Shown here one piece after another: positions 24,042-33,151 of a stretch of DNA of 64,000 nucleotides. Under the pieces are notes generated by a model, which was not told the DNA's origin, searched no databases, and was given only the letters and a program-made list of their open reading frames with translations. The DNA comes from Streptomyces sp. NBC_01232. Its GTDB lineage: Bacteria; Actinomycetota; Actinomycetes; Streptomycetales; Streptomycetaceae. The position numbers were made by a program, and so were the translations under genes. The stretch spans positions 6,749,001 to 6,813,000 of the forward strand of contig NZ_CP108518.1 in the NCBI RefSeq assembly GCF_035989885.1, read 5' to 3'. Numbering within the stretch: position 1 is the first letter of the stretch; every line of letters starts with the position of its first letter.

Positions 24042-25727
24042 GTGCGCACCCGTCTCGCCCTGCTCAACGCCCGCCTGCTCGACCCGGCCACGGGCGCGTT
24101 CCTGCCGGAGAGCGCCCTGGCCGCATCCGGCGGGCAGATCACCGCGCTGGGCGACGACAGCCGCATCCGCGCGCTCGCCGACGCCTCGACGACGGTGATC
24201 GACCTCAAGGGGGCCGTGGTGACCCCCGGCCTGGTCGACGGGCACATCCACCCCGTTTCGGGCGCCGAACTGACCCACGGGCTGGACCTGTCGGGCTGCA
24301 CCGACCTGGAACAGCTGCGCGAGACGCTCGCCGCCGGCGTACGCGCGCTCGCGCCCGGCGGCTGGCTGACCGGCTGGGGCCTGGACCCCAATGCCTTCGG
24401 GGACCGCCCCGTCGGGACCGCCCCCCTCGACTCCGTGCTCGGCGCCGTACCGGCCCTCCTCCTGCTCTTCGACGCGCACTCCATGCTGGCCAGCCGGCGC
24501 GCCCTCGAACTCGCCGGAGTGGACGGGCCGCGCACCTTCGACCAGGCCTCCGCCGAGATCGTCTGCGACGCGGACGGCCGGCCCACCGGCCTGCTCCTGG
24601 AGGACGCCGCCTGCGAACTCGTCGAGCGCATCGCCCCGCAGCCCACCCGCCGGGAGCGCCGCGACCGGCTGGCCGCCGCACTGCGCAGGATGGCCGCCAC
24701 CGGGCTGACCGGCGGTCACGCCATGGACGCCAACGGGGACAGCCTCGCCTTCTACGCCGAACTCGACGCCGCCGGAGAACTGCCGCTGCGCCTGCGGGTC
24801 GCGCCCTGGTGCCAGCCCGGCATCGACGCCGACGGAGTGCGCGCGCTCATCGCGCAGCAGGGCGCCGGCGGCCGGCTCTGGCGCACCGACGGCGTCAAGA
24901 TCTTCATGGACGGCACGATCGACAACGGCACCGCCTGGCTGGAACGCCCTGACCGCAACGGCGAGTCCACGCACGCCTTCTGGCCCGACCCCGATGTCTA
25001 CACGCGGATCGTGGGCGAGTTCCACCGGGCCGGCGTGCCCACCGCCACCCACGCGATCGGCGACGCCGCCGTACGGCACGCCCTCGACGCCGTGGAGAAG
25101 GCGCAGGCGTCCTGCGCTCCCCGGCACGGTGCCGGTGCCGCGTCCCGGTCCGGGTCCGGGTTCGGTGCCGCATCCCGGTCCGTGGTGCGTCACCGGGTCG
25201 AGCACATCGAGACCGTCCCCGACGAGACCCTGCGCCGGTTCGCCGAGCTGGGCGTCATCGCCTCCGTACAGCCCACCCACTGCTGCGACTTCACCCGGGC
25301 CGACCACACCGACAACTGGTCGCGCCGCCTCGGCGAGGAGCGCGCCTCGCGCGCCTGGCGCTGCCGAGACCTGTGGGACTCGGGAGCCACCGTGGTCCTC
25401 GGTTCGGACTGGCCGATCGCCCCGTACCCGCCGCTGGGTGTCATGGGCGGCGCCCGCCACCGCCGCCCCAGCCGCGACCTCACCCAGGCCCCGCACGGCC
25501 CCGAGCAGGCCCTCACCGCCCTGCAGGCCCTCCAGGGCATGACCGTCAACGCCGCCCACGCGGCCGGAGAGGAGCACCTGGCGGGCCGGATCGCCCTCGG
25601 GCACCGCGCCGACCTGACGGTCCTCGCCGGTGACCCGCTCACCGTGGCGGCCACCGAACTGCCGGACCTGCCCGTGCTGCTCACCGTCGTCGACGGCCGG
25701 ACCACCCACCGCGACGCGAGCCTGTGA
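24042..25727 (+). CDS. YtcJ-like amidohydrolase
   Basis: A 561-residue metal-dependent amidohydrolase of the YtcJ/amidohydrolase-3 type. The metal motif is VDGHIHPVSG, with further motifs DGVKIFMDGT (the usual carboxylated Lys region), THAIGDAAVR, RVEHIETV and GSDWPIAPYPPLG. GTG 24042 follows GGAGG. An imperfect Gly/Ser/Ala/Arg insertion (about 25129-25185, ~20 residues) interrupts the helix between HAIGDAAV and RVEHIE, a low-complexity expansion like the one in the upstream TetR gene. It is probably cotranscribed with TetR; the divergent permease would bring in the substrate. Exact substrate unknown. Confidence 0.88.
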   Translation: MRTRLALLNARLLDPATGAFLPESALAASGGQITALGDDSRIRALADASTTVIDLKGAVVTPGLVDGHIHPVSGAELTHGLDLSGCTDLEQLRETLAAGVRALAPGGWLTGWGLDPNAFGDRPVGTAPLDSVLGAVPALLLLFDAHSMLASRRALELAGVDGPRTFDQASAEIVCDADGRPTGLLLEDAACELVERIAPQPTRRERRDRLAAALRRMAATGLTGGHAMDANGDSLAFYAELDAAGELPLRLRVAPWCQPGIDADGVRALIAQQGAGGRLWRTDGVKIFMDGTIDNGTAWLERPDRNGESTHAFWPDPDVYTRIVGEFHRAGVPTATHAIGDAAVRHALDAVEKAQASCAPRHGAGAASRSGSGFGAASRSVVRHRVEHIETVPDETLRRFAELGVIASVQPTHCCDFTRADHTDNWSRRLGEERASRAWRCRDLWDSGATVVLGSDWPIAPYPPLGVMGGARHRRPSRDLTQAPHGPEQALTALQALQGMTVNAAHAAGEEHLAGRIALGHRADLTVLAGDPLTVAATELPDLPVLLTVVDGRTTHRDASL

Positions 25728-25747
25728 CCCCGGAGCACGGACCGGGG
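25728..25747 (+). terminator. CCCCGG-N8-CCGGGG hairpin after the amidohydrolase
   Basis: 6-bp G/C stem beginning 1 bp after the stop codon. A plausible terminator separating the amidohydrolase from the secreted Asp-box gene. Confidence 0.45.
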
Positions 25748-25836
25748 CGGGATCGGCGCCAGGGGCGCCAGGGGCGGGTTGTGCGGCCGGGAGGCGCTCT
25801 GGACGGCGAATCCGGGGTGCGTTAGCTTCCGGCGCC

Positions 25837-26946
25837 ATGAGACTTCTGGAAGTTGGAATCGGCATGTGCGCGGCGGCCCTGCTCGTGGGAGCACTGGCCG
25901 CCCCTGCTCAGGCCGATGCGGCCGCGTCCCCTGAACCGGCCCCGCCGGCACAGGACTTACGAGGCGCCGGCTGGGCGCTGAAGGAGACCGGCAAGGACGT
26001 ACGCTTCCGCGGGCTCGCGGCGGTCGGCCGGAACACGGCCTGGGTGGCCGGTTCCAAGGGGACCGTGCTGCGCACGGTGGACGGCGGCCGCACCTGGCGT
26101 GACGTTTCGCCTCCCGGGGCGGTCGCAGAGGGGCTGGAGCTCCGCGACATCGAGGCCTTCGACGCGCGGCGCGCCGTGGCCCTGTCGATCGGGGAGGGTG
26201 AGGCCTCCCGGGTGCTGCGCACCGAGGACGGCGGAGCCACTTGGACCGAGACCTTCCGCAACCCCGACCCGCGCGCCTTCTACGACTGCCTCACCTTCTT
26301 CGACTCCCGGCACGGGCTGGCGATGAGCGATCCGGTGGACGGCAGGTTCCGCATCCTGGCCACGGACGACGGCGGGCGGAACTGGCGGGTCCTGCCGGAC
26401 GCGGGCATGCCCGAGGCCCTGCCGGGCGAGGCGGGATTCGCCGCGAGCGGCCAGTGCCTGGTGAGCTCGGGCCCGCGCGACGTCTGGCTGGCCACCGGCG
26501 GCGGGGCGAGCGCCCGGGTCCTGCACTCCGCGGACCGCGGTCTGACCTGGCGGGTCGCCGAATCCACCGTCCCGGCGGGCGACCCGGCGCGCGGGGTCTT
26601 CGCCCTCGCCTTCCGGGACCGTACGCGGGGGCTCGCGGTCGGCGGCGACTACCGTACCGGGCAGGCCTCCCCGCAGGCCGCGGCCGTCTCCGCCGACGGG
26701 GGACGCACCTGGCGCCAGGCCGCGGCGCCACCGCCGGCCTACCGCTCCGGCGCGGCCTGGTTCCCGTACAGCCGGGGGACGGCCCTCGCGGTGGGACCCA
26801 CGGGCACGGACGTGACCACGGACGGGGGCCGCAGCTGGCGGCCCCTGGAGGAGGGTTCGTTCGACACGGTCGACTGCGCGCCGGACACCGGGTGCTGGGC
26901 GGCGGGGGAGAAGGGACGGGTGGCGCGGCTGGAGCGGCGGCGCTGA
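25837..26946 (+). CDS. secreted Asp-box (YCF48/HCF136-like) beta-propeller protein
   Basis: A 369-residue exported protein. An N-terminal signal peptide (MRLLEVGIGMCAAALLVGAL, then AAPAQADA) is followed by a propeller with about six Asp-box repeats: RTVDGGRTWRDV, RTEDGGATWTET, ATDDGGRNWRVL, HSADRGLTWRVA, SADGGRTWRQA and TTDGGRSWRPL. Streptomycete homologues are often labelled 'oxidoreductase' without evidence; the fold alone suggests binding or scaffolding outside the cell. ATG 25837 is chosen to begin the signal peptide. It ends directly against the convergent GNAT gene (shared TGATCA). Confidence 0.85.
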   Translation: MRLLEVGIGMCAAALLVGALAAPAQADAAASPEPAPPAQDLRGAGWALKETGKDVRFRGLAAVGRNTAWVAGSKGTVLRTVDGGRTWRDVSPPGAVAEGLELRDIEAFDARRAVALSIGEGEASRVLRTEDGGATWTETFRNPDPRAFYDCLTFFDSRHGLAMSDPVDGRFRILATDDGGRNWRVLPDAGMPEALPGEAGFAASGQCLVSSGPRDVWLATGGGASARVLHSADRGLTWRVAESTVPAGDPARGVFALAFRDRTRGLAVGGDYRTGQASPQAAAVSADGGRTWRQAAAPPPAYRSGAAWFPYSRGTALAVGPTGTDVTTDGGRSWRPLEEGSFDTVDCAPDTGCWAAGEKGRVARLERRR

Positions 26947-27507
26947 TCAGCCGCCCGGGACGCCTGCAGGGCCCGCAGTGCCGACAGTGCCTGCAGTGTC
27001 CGCGGCGGACGGGCCGGGCGGAGCCGCCGGCGGCGTCGGGGTGGTGAAGAGGTCCATGCCCGGATAGCGCCCGGCGGTGAAGCCCGCGGCCCGGTAGACG
27101 GGCTCGCCGTCGGGGCTGGCGTGCAGCTGGACGTAGTGGATGCCGATTCCGTCGAGCCAGGCCACCAGACCGTCGACGATCCGCCGGCCGTGGCCCCGCC
27201 CGCGGGCGGGCGCGTCGGTGACGATCCCGTCCAGGTAGCCGCGTCGGCCGTCGGTCCACCGCGGGCCCGGCAGGTGGTGGGTGACCCAGGCCATGCCGGT
27301 GGCGAGCAGGGGTTCGCCGGGCGCTCCGCCGACGACCAGGCAGTGCACGTCGGGGCGTTCTCCGACACGCTCGAGGAACCAGGTGCGGGCGACCTGCCGC
27401 CAGGCGGCGTCGGCGGGCCCGGGGTCGATCCCGAGGGCGTCGAGGGCGACGGCGCGCAGGCGTATGAGCTCGGGGACATCGGCCGGTTCGGCCGGGCGGG
27501 GCTGCAT
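26947..27507 (-). CDS. GNAT family N-acetyltransferase
   Basis: A 186-residue acetyl-CoA-dependent transferase. The acetyl-CoA pyrophosphate loop lies in VTDAPARGRGHGRRIVDGLV (R/Q-x-x-G-x-G/A), followed by the terminal strand-helix YVQLHASPDGEPVYRAAGF. The last ~25 residues are Pro/Ala/Thr-rich. ATG 27507 is preferred over the GTG two codons upstream because GGAG lies 5 nt before it. Convergent with the Asp-box gene with no gap. Target unknown. Confidence 0.87.
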   Translation of the reverse strand: MQPRPAEPADVPELIRLRAVALDALGIDPGPADAAWRQVARTWFLERVGERPDVHCLVVGGAPGEPLLATGMAWVTHHLPGPRWTDGRRGYLDGIVTDAPARGRGHGRRIVDGLVAWLDGIGIHYVQLHASPDGEPVYRAAGFTAGRYPGMDLFTTPTPPAAPPGPSAADTAGTVGTAGPAGVPGG

Positions 27508-27581
27508 GAACACTCCGGTGGGCAGCGGTGGGCAGCGGTGGGGGGGAGAGCGGGGAGAGGGGACGGGGTCGGCGCCCGTCC

Positions 27582-27881
27582 CTACACGACCGGGTTCTCC
27601 CGCACCGTCGACAGGTCCGCCGAGGTCTTCGTGGCGATGAACTCGGTGATGGTGTAGGCGCAGACGCCCGCCAAGGTGAACGGGTCCTCGGCCGCGATCC
27701 GCTCGATCTCGCCCCGGGACACCCCGCCGGCCAGGATCACGCCCCCGTCGCGCGGGACCTTGCGACCCGACGCGAGGAAGACCCCGGCGGCGTAGTAGCC
27801 GTCCAGCCAGGCGATGTGGGCGTCCATCTGCTCCTCGACGGATTCGACGGGGGCGGTGTAGGTGAGCTCCATGACGAACAT
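27582..27881 (-). CDS. YciI family protein
   Basis: A 99-residue protein of the YciI/dimeric alpha-beta barrel family. Its pattern is MELTYTAPVESVEEQMDAHI, then 'HIAWLDGYYAAGVFLASG', GGVILAGG, and DPFTLAGVCAYTITEF. A His in the first helix (A-H-I-A-W-L) is the usual active-site candidate. It may start at 27881 or at the Met three codons later. It follows divergent endonuclease V with a 26-bp gap, so the two promoters must overlap. Confidence 0.85.
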   Translation of the reverse strand: MFVMELTYTAPVESVEEQMDAHIAWLDGYYAAGVFLASGRKVPRDGGVILAGGVSRGEIERIAAEDPFTLAGVCAYTITEFIATKTSADLSTVRENPVV

Positions 27882-27907
27882 GATCGCCAGGCTACTCTCG
27901 CTCCATC

Positions 27908-28585
27908 ATGACGAGCGCGAAGATCCCCGCCGACGAGGCCGAGGCCCGGGCGATACAGGACGAACTACGCCATCAGGTCGTGCTCACCGAGCCCGGCCCC
28001 CCACCCGGCCGCGGCCTGGTCGCGGGAGTGGACGTCGCCTACGACGACGCCCGCGACCTGGTCGCCGCCGCGGCCGTGGTGCTCGACGCGGCCACCCTCG
28101 AGGTCGTGGAGGAGGCCACCGCCGTCGGGCACGTGAGCTTCCCCTACGTGCCCGGGCTGCTCGCCTTCCGCGAGCTGCCGACCGTACTGGCCGCCCTCGA
28201 CTCCCTGAACACCCAGCCGGACCTCGTCGTCTGCGACGGCTACGGCCTCGCCCACCCCCGCGGCTTCGGCCTCGCCTGCCACCTCGGCGTGGTCACCGGG
28301 CTCCCGGCCATCGGCGTCGCGAAGAACCCGTTCACCTTCACCTACGAGGAACCGGGCGCCCGGCGCGGTGAGGCCGCCGCGCTGCTCGCGGCCGACGGGG
28401 CCGAGGTCGGGCGGGCGCTGCGCACCCAGGACGGGATCAAGCCCGTGTACGTCTCCGTCGGGCACCGGGTCTCGCTGGACAACGCCTGCGCGCACACCCT
28501 GGCCCTGAGCCCTCGCTTCCGGATCCCCGAGACCACCCGCCGCGCCGACTCCCTGTGCCGGAAGGCGCTGCGGGAGGCCTCCTGA
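27908..28585 (+). CDS. nfi: endonuclease V
   Basis: Cuts DNA (or RNA) near deoxyinosine/inosine, second bond 3' of the lesion. The 225-residue protein has all main motifs: VAGVDVAY (first catalytic Asp), FPYVPGLLAFRE (catalytic Glu and the P-Y-x-P wedge region), DGYGLAHPRGFGLACHLGV (second Asp and His), VAKNPF, and KPVYVSVGHRVSL near the end. Length is normal. Initiation at ATG 27908. Probably monocistronic; it faces YciI head-to-head and the saccharopine-dehydrogenase-like gene tail-to-tail. Confidence 0.94.
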   Translation: MTSAKIPADEAEARAIQDELRHQVVLTEPGPPPGRGLVAGVDVAYDDARDLVAAAAVVLDAATLEVVEEATAVGHVSFPYVPGLLAFRELPTVLAALDSLNTQPDLVVCDGYGLAHPRGFGLACHLGVVTGLPAIGVAKNPFTFTYEEPGARRGEAAALLAADGAEVGRALRTQDGIKPVYVSVGHRVSLDNACAHTLALSPRFRIPETTRRADSLCRKALREAS

Positions 28586-28634
28586 CACCGGCCTCGCAAC
28601 AGCGGGCGCGCCCGGCCCCCGACAGCGCGGTCGG

Positions 28635-29834
28635 TCAGCGGACGTCCGCCACCCGGAAGGTGATCCCGGCCTTCTGGAGGCGGGCGATGAGGGCGTCGCC
28701 CATCGCCGAGGCCGTCGTCAGCTGCCCGGCCGCCTCCGGCAGGGCGTCATGGGCCAGGCACAGCGCCGACTCGGCCAGCATCTTCGCCGTCTCGCCGTAG
28801 CCGGGGTCGCCGCCCGCCACCTCGGTGAGCACGCGCCGGCCGCCGCCCTCGCCCACGAACCGCACGGTGAACCAACTGCGCGCGCGGCGCTCCGCGTCCG
28901 GCCCCCGCCCCGGCTCCCAGCGGTCCATCAGCCACCGCCGGGCCGGCGGCACCTGGGCCAGGGCCACCGTCGCTCCCAGCGCCGCCGTACCGCCCACCGC
29001 GACGGGCAGGTGCTTCACGGAGGCGTAGTGCCGGTAGCGGAAGTCCGGGCCGTAGCGCTCCAGCGCGGCCGCCGACCGGGCCACGATCCGCGGGTCCAGC
29101 GAGGGCAGCGGCAGCGCCCAGGTGCCGGTCTCCCGGCTGAACCGCGGCGCCCCCACCGGGCCGCGCGCCCGCCGGCCCAGCAGGCGGGGCTCGTGCAGCC
29201 GGCGGGCCCGGGCGGCAGCCAGGGTCTGGGGGCCACGGCTCAGCGCGGTCAGCGCGGAGGCCAGGGTGCCGCCGGAGAAGAGGGCGTTGGACCGCATGAA
29301 CCCGTCGACGGTCAGCGGGACGCCCTGCGGCAGCCGCCGGACGGTGAAGTACGCGCCGAGGTCGGCCGGGATCGAGTCGAAGCCGCAGGCGTGCACGATC
29401 CGCGCCCCGGTCTCCCGGGCCCGCGCGTCGTGCTCGACGTACATGCGGTCCACGAACTCCGGCTCACCGGTGAGGTCCACGTAGTCGGTGCCCGCCTCGG
29501 CGCAGGCGGCCACGAGCTCCTCCCCGTACCAGACGTACGGCCCCACCGTCGTGGCCAGGACCCGGGTGGACGCGGCCAGTTCGCGCACGGCCGCCGCGTC
29601 CAGGGCGTCGGCCCGCAGCAGGGGAAGCTGCGCGCATGCCGGATCGATCGAGGCGAGCCGCTCGCGCAGCCGCTCCAGCTTCGCCGTGTCCCGGCCGGCG
29701 AGGGCCCACCGGCAGCCGGCGGGTGCGTGCGCGGCGAGGTATTCGGCGGTGAGGGCGCCCACGAACCCGGTGGCGCCGAAGAGTACGACGTCGTAGGCAC
29801 GTTCCGGCCGGTCGTGCGGGACAGTGGCGTTCAT
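28635..29834 (-). CDS. saccharopine dehydrogenase-like / trans-acting enoyl reductase family protein
   Basis: A 399-residue NAD(P)-binding protein of the group labelled 'trans-acting enoyl reductase' after the mycobacterial phthiocerol/phenolglycolipid enzyme. It has the Rossmann motif VVLFGATGFVGALTAEYL (about 16-33), WALAGRDTAKLERL, VGPYVWYGEELVAACAEAGT, DYVDLTGE and HACGFDSIPADLG. Membrane-associated helix near 290-310 is possible. ATG 29834 has GGGAGGAGCG before it. Streptomycetes have several copies near lipid genes; its own substrate is not known. It lies between two terminators, so it is a single-gene unit. Confidence 0.85.
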   Translation of the reverse strand: MNATVPHDRPERAYDVVLFGATGFVGALTAEYLAAHAPAGCRWALAGRDTAKLERLRERLASIDPACAQLPLLRADALDAAAVRELAASTRVLATTVGPYVWYGEELVAACAEAGTDYVDLTGEPEFVDRMYVEHDARARETGARIVHACGFDSIPADLGAYFTVRRLPQGVPLTVDGFMRSNALFSGGTLASALTALSRGPQTLAAARARRLHEPRLLGRRARGPVGAPRFSRETGTWALPLPSLDPRIVARSAAALERYGPDFRYRHYASVKHLPVAVGGTAALGATVALAQVPPARRWLMDRWEPGRGPDAERRARSWFTVRFVGEGGGRRVLTEVAGGDPGYGETAKMLAESALCLAHDALPEAAGQLTTASAMGDALIARLQKAGITFRVADVR

Positions 29835-29940
29835 GAGCGCTCCTCCCAGGGGGGTTTCGGTGGCCGAGGCTAGCGCGATGCCCGGCCGTCGGCGCGGGCG
29901 GGTGGGGCCGACGGGGTGACGCGGACCGGGCGGTACGAGA

Positions 29941-29984
29941 ACAGCGCCCCGGGCACGGCGTGGAAGCCGTGCCCGGGGCGCTGT
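29941..29984 (-). terminator. 19-bp perfect hairpin after the secreted PKD protein gene
   Basis: ACAGCGCCCCGGGCACGGC (29941-29959), GTGGAA loop, and exact complement (29966-29984). It lies about 60 bp past the stop of the secreted protein gene on the minus strand. One of the longest perfect stems in the window. Confidence 0.75.
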
Positions 29985-30009
29985 GAGGGGCGCTGTGGGG
30001 CCACCTGCC

Positions 30010-30035
30010 CCCGGCCGCCCGTCGGGCGGGCCGGG
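30010..30035 (-). terminator. second hairpin, tandem with the 19-bp one
   Basis: CCCGGCC-GCCC-GTC-GGGC-G-GGCCGGG, 10 bp after the stop codon of the secreted protein and before the 19-bp hairpin. Together they form a tandem terminator. Confidence 0.6.
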
Positions 30036-30045
30036 GCGGGGGCCG

Positions 30046-31725
30046 CTAGCCCTTCTGGTACAGACCGAAGAGGTCGACGACGAGGTCGATGTCGTCCCAG
30101 CCACGGTTCCAGAAGTCGATGATGCCGTTGCTGCCGGTGCTCGCCTGGACCAGGTTCGGGACGGTGTCGCCCTTCGTCCAGTTCAGGTTGGAGGAGTTCG
30201 GCGGCGTCGGCCAGATGGCCGTCTCGTTGACGTAGTCGTCCGCCGAGTTCGGGTCCGGGGTGACCGTGAGGTACCCGTTGCCGTTCGTGTTCGTGACCGT
30301 GGAGTTCAGCACGAAGCCCGTGACGCTGGGGTCGTCGTGCGAGATCGGCAGGTAGATGTAGCTGTCGCCCCACAGCGGCCCGTAGACCGCGTCGTTGGGG
30401 TCACGGGTGTCGAAGACGCGCTCCGGCACCAGCGGCAGGAAGGCGCTCTGGCTGTCCTTGCTGTAGTAGCCGACGACGTCGACGACCACGTCGGCCGGGG
30501 CCCAGGCACCGTTGAAGACGCTGATCTTTCCGTCGGCGGAGACGGGCACGATCACCGAGTTGGCGATCGTCTGGCCGGCGAGGAAGTTCAGGTTGGACGT
30601 CGTCGGGATCGCGCCGCCGCTCGGGTACACGGTCAGGTGACCGCCGCCCTGCGGGGCGGTCACCGTCACGTTCAGCGCCACGGCGGTGATGCCCTGGGGC
30701 ACGCCGCGCAGGCCGCTGATCTGGGTGCCGAAGGTCGACTGACCGCCGAGCTTGCGCTTGGCGGTGCCCAGACCCTCACGGGTGTCGACGAAGCGGGTGG
30801 GGTCGACCGGGGTGTAGCCGCTGGAAGCCGTGCGGCTGAAGTAGCCGGTGACGTCGGCGATCAGGTCGACCGACTGCCAGCCGCGGTTGGACAGCTCCAC
30901 GTAGCCGTTCTTGCCGACCGGCACGATGACCAGGTTCGGGACCGTCTGGCCGGCCTTGTGGTTGACGTTCGAGGTCTCGGGCCGCTCGGTGCCCTCGGGG
31001 AAGGCCGTGATGAAGCCGCTGTCGGTCGTGTTGGTGACCGTGACGTTCAGGGCCACCGCGGTGACGCCGGCGGGTATCTTGCCGTTGCCGCCGACCTTGA
31101 CGCGGGTCGACTTGCCCGGGCCGACCTTGCCCTGCGCCACGCCGGTCCCGAAGCGGGTGTCCAGCAGACGGGTCGGGGTGTGCGGGGTGAAGTCGGAGCC
31201 CGGCGTGACGGCCTGGATCTCGTTGACGGCGGAGACGCCGTTCGCGGTGTCCTTCACGGTGACCTTGACCGTGTAGGCGCCGACCTCGGCGTAGGTGTGC
31301 CCGTTCGTCAGGACCTGGGAGCCGGACGCGCTGACCACGTCGGTCTTCTGGTCGCCCCAGTCGATGGTGACCTCGAGCGGGGTGCTGACGCTCGTGAGGG
31401 TGGACTTGAGCTCGATGCCGTGCGCCGACGTGCCGTAGCCGGTCAGACCGACCGTGAGGTTCGGGTTGTCCTCGGCCGACTGCACCGCCGCGGCGCCCGC
31501 CGCGCCCGTCTTGGCGGACGGCAGTGCCTTGCGCACCGTACGGTCGGCAGGGCTGGTGAAGGTGTGGCCCTTGGACTTGGAGGCAGCGGCCTTGCCCAGG
31601 TCCAGGTCGGGAGTGGACGCGCCACGGGCGTCGGGCTTGGCCGGATCGGCCTGGGCCACGCCCGGAATGAGACCAACGCCTGCCGCGATGGCGGCGACGG
31701 AGACTACGAGTCGGCGGTTGCGCAC
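30046..31725 (-). CDS. secreted PKD-domain protein with three ~140-residue repeats
   Basis: A 559-residue exported protein. Signal peptide VVSVAAIAAGVGLIPGVAQA ends near residue 26. A PKD-like domain follows (about 90-170; DWGDQKTD, GHTYAEVGAYTVKVTV). Then come three repeats of roughly 125-140 residues, each opening like PTRLLDTRFGTG, PTRFVDTREGLG or PERVFDTRDPND. Each continues with V-T-A-V-A-L-N-V-T-V-T or a variant, a T-S-N-x-N segment, V-P-N-L-V or A-N-S-V, and ends with D-V-x-G-Y-F/Y-S or D-L-F-G-L-Y. The repeat is common on actinomycete surfaces with no known function. No LPXTG anchor. Divergent from the beta-oxidation operon. Confidence 0.87.
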   Translation of the reverse strand: MRNRRLVVSVAAIAAGVGLIPGVAQADPAKPDARGASTPDLDLGKAAASKSKGHTFTSPADRTVRKALPSAKTGAAGAAAVQSAEDNPNLTVGLTGYGTSAHGIELKSTLTSVSTPLEVTIDWGDQKTDVVSASGSQVLTNGHTYAEVGAYTVKVTVKDTANGVSAVNEIQAVTPGSDFTPHTPTRLLDTRFGTGVAQGKVGPGKSTRVKVGGNGKIPAGVTAVALNVTVTNTTDSGFITAFPEGTERPETSNVNHKAGQTVPNLVIVPVGKNGYVELSNRGWQSVDLIADVTGYFSRTASSGYTPVDPTRFVDTREGLGTAKRKLGGQSTFGTQISGLRGVPQGITAVALNVTVTAPQGGGHLTVYPSGGAIPTTSNLNFLAGQTIANSVIVPVSADGKISVFNGAWAPADVVVDVVGYYSKDSQSAFLPLVPERVFDTRDPNDAVYGPLWGDSYIYLPISHDDPSVTGFVLNSTVTNTNGNGYLTVTPDPNSADDYVNETAIWPTPPNSSNLNWTKGDTVPNLVQASTGSNGIIDFWNRGWDDIDLVVDLFGLYQKG

Positions 31726-31899
31726 CGGCCCCCCATTTTCTGCTTGAACGTTTGATCAGCTTCGAAAGCGTGTTCAGAGTACATAGCCGCGCAACCGCTG
31801 GTCAGGGGGGTGCCCTTTGATCTTGGGCCCGATTCCCGCGGAGTCGGACATCCCGGGACAGGTCACCTGCGGGGAGCCCGCACGGGGGCTTGTGTTCGG

Positions 31900-31913
31900 T
31901 GGAACACGTTCCT
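31900..31913. promoter_or_regulatory. GGAAC-AC-GTTCC palindrome before the beta-oxidation operon
   Basis: TGGAACACGTTCCT matches the KstR-type consensus (T-n2-AAC-n2-GTT-n2-A) at all but the last base. It lies about 80-95 bp before the operon's first start. A TetR-type lipid regulator is the natural candidate. Confidence 0.55.
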
Positions 31914-31993
31914 AGCATCACTGGTGTTACATCAGTTGTGTCACACAGCCGCACATCATGCACACCATGCACACCAGAGCCGCTGGGGGCCCG

Positions 31994-33151
31994 ATGGCAG
32001 TGACAGGGAACGGGAACCGGAACACGGGCGGGCACGGCCCGCTCGCCGGCGTGCGCGTCGTCGAACTGGCGGGCATCGGCCCCGGACCGTTCGCCGCCAT
32101 GCTCCTCGCCGACCTGGGCGCGGACGTCGTACGGGTGGACCGGCCCGGCGGCGGCGGGCTCGCGGTCAACCCCGCCTATGACATCACCAACCGCAACAAA
32201 CGGTCCGTGCTCATCGACCTCAAGGCCGCCGACGGGTCCGCCCGTGTCCTGGACCTGGTCGAGAAGGCCGACGTACTCGTCGAAGGGTTCCGGCCGGGGG
32301 TCGCCGAGCGGCTCGGCGTCGGCCCGGCCGAGTGCCACGCCCGCAATCCGAGGCTCGTCTACGGCCGGATGACCGGCTGGGGCCAGGACGGCCCGCTCGC
32401 CGAGAGCGCGGGGCACGACATCGCGTACATCGCCGTCACCGGCGCCCTCGGCATGATCGGCAGGCCGGAAGAACCGCCGGCCGTACCCGCCAACCTGGTC
32501 GGGGACTACGCGGGCGGCTCGCTCTACCTGGTCGTCGGGGTGCTCGCCGCCCTGCACCACGCCCGCGCCACCGGCACCGGCCAGGTCGTCGACGCGGCCA
32601 TCGTCGACGGCACCGCCCACCTGACCGCCATGATCCACGGAATGATGGCGGCGGGCGGCTGGCAGGACCGCCGCGGGGCCAACCTCCTCGACGGCGGCTG
32701 CCCCTTCTACGGCACCTACGAGACCTCCGACGGCCAGTACATGGCGGTCGGCGCGCTGGAGCAGCAGTTCTACGACACCTTCGTGGAGCTCCTCGGCATC
32801 ACGGACCGGGCCCCGGCCCGCAAGGACCTCGCCCGCTGGGGCGAGCTGCGCGACGTTGTCGCCGCACGCTTCAGAACCCGTACCCGGGCGCAGTGGACGG
32901 CCGTCTTCGAGGGGAGCGACGCCTGCGTGGCACCCGTGCTCTCGCTGCGCGAAGCACCTGACCACCCGCACCTCGCCGCCCGCGGGACCTTCACCGACTT
33001 CGGCGGGATCGTCCAGCCCGCACCCGCGCCGCGGTTCTCGGTGACCCCGGGCGCCGTCACCGCGGGCCCGGCGCAGCCGGGTGCGCACGCCGAGTCGGTC
33101 GCGGCCGACTGGGACGTACCGGCCCTGCTCGGGAAGGAGGAGGAGAACTGA
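31994..33151 (+). CDS. alpha-methylacyl-CoA racemase (CaiB/BaiF family)
   Basis: A family III CoA-transferase-fold enzyme; racemases of this family flip 2-methyl branched acyl-CoAs between R and S so that acyl-CoA dehydrogenase can act. The 385-residue form contains the racemase base pair: His141 in SAGHDIAYIA and Asp171 in NLVGDYAGGS, matching H126/D156 of the M. tuberculosis enzyme. ATG 31994 follows GGGGGC; a longer frame from 31958 adds only MHT-rich residues. It is the first gene of a five-gene beta-oxidation operon; its stop overlaps the next start by one base (33151). Confidence 0.88.
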   Translation: MAVTGNGNRNTGGHGPLAGVRVVELAGIGPGPFAAMLLADLGADVVRVDRPGGGGLAVNPAYDITNRNKRSVLIDLKAADGSARVLDLVEKADVLVEGFRPGVAERLGVGPAECHARNPRLVYGRMTGWGQDGPLAESAGHDIAYIAVTGALGMIGRPEEPPAVPANLVGDYAGGSLYLVVGVLAALHHARATGTGQVVDAAIVDGTAHLTAMIHGMMAAGGWQDRRGANLLDGGCPFYGTYETSDGQYMAVGALEQQFYDTFVELLGITDRAPARKDLARWGELRDVVAARFRTRTRAQWTAVFEGSDACVAPVLSLREAPDHPHLAARGTFTDFGGIVQPAPAPRFSVTPGAVTAGPAQPGAHAESVAADWDVPALLGKEEEN

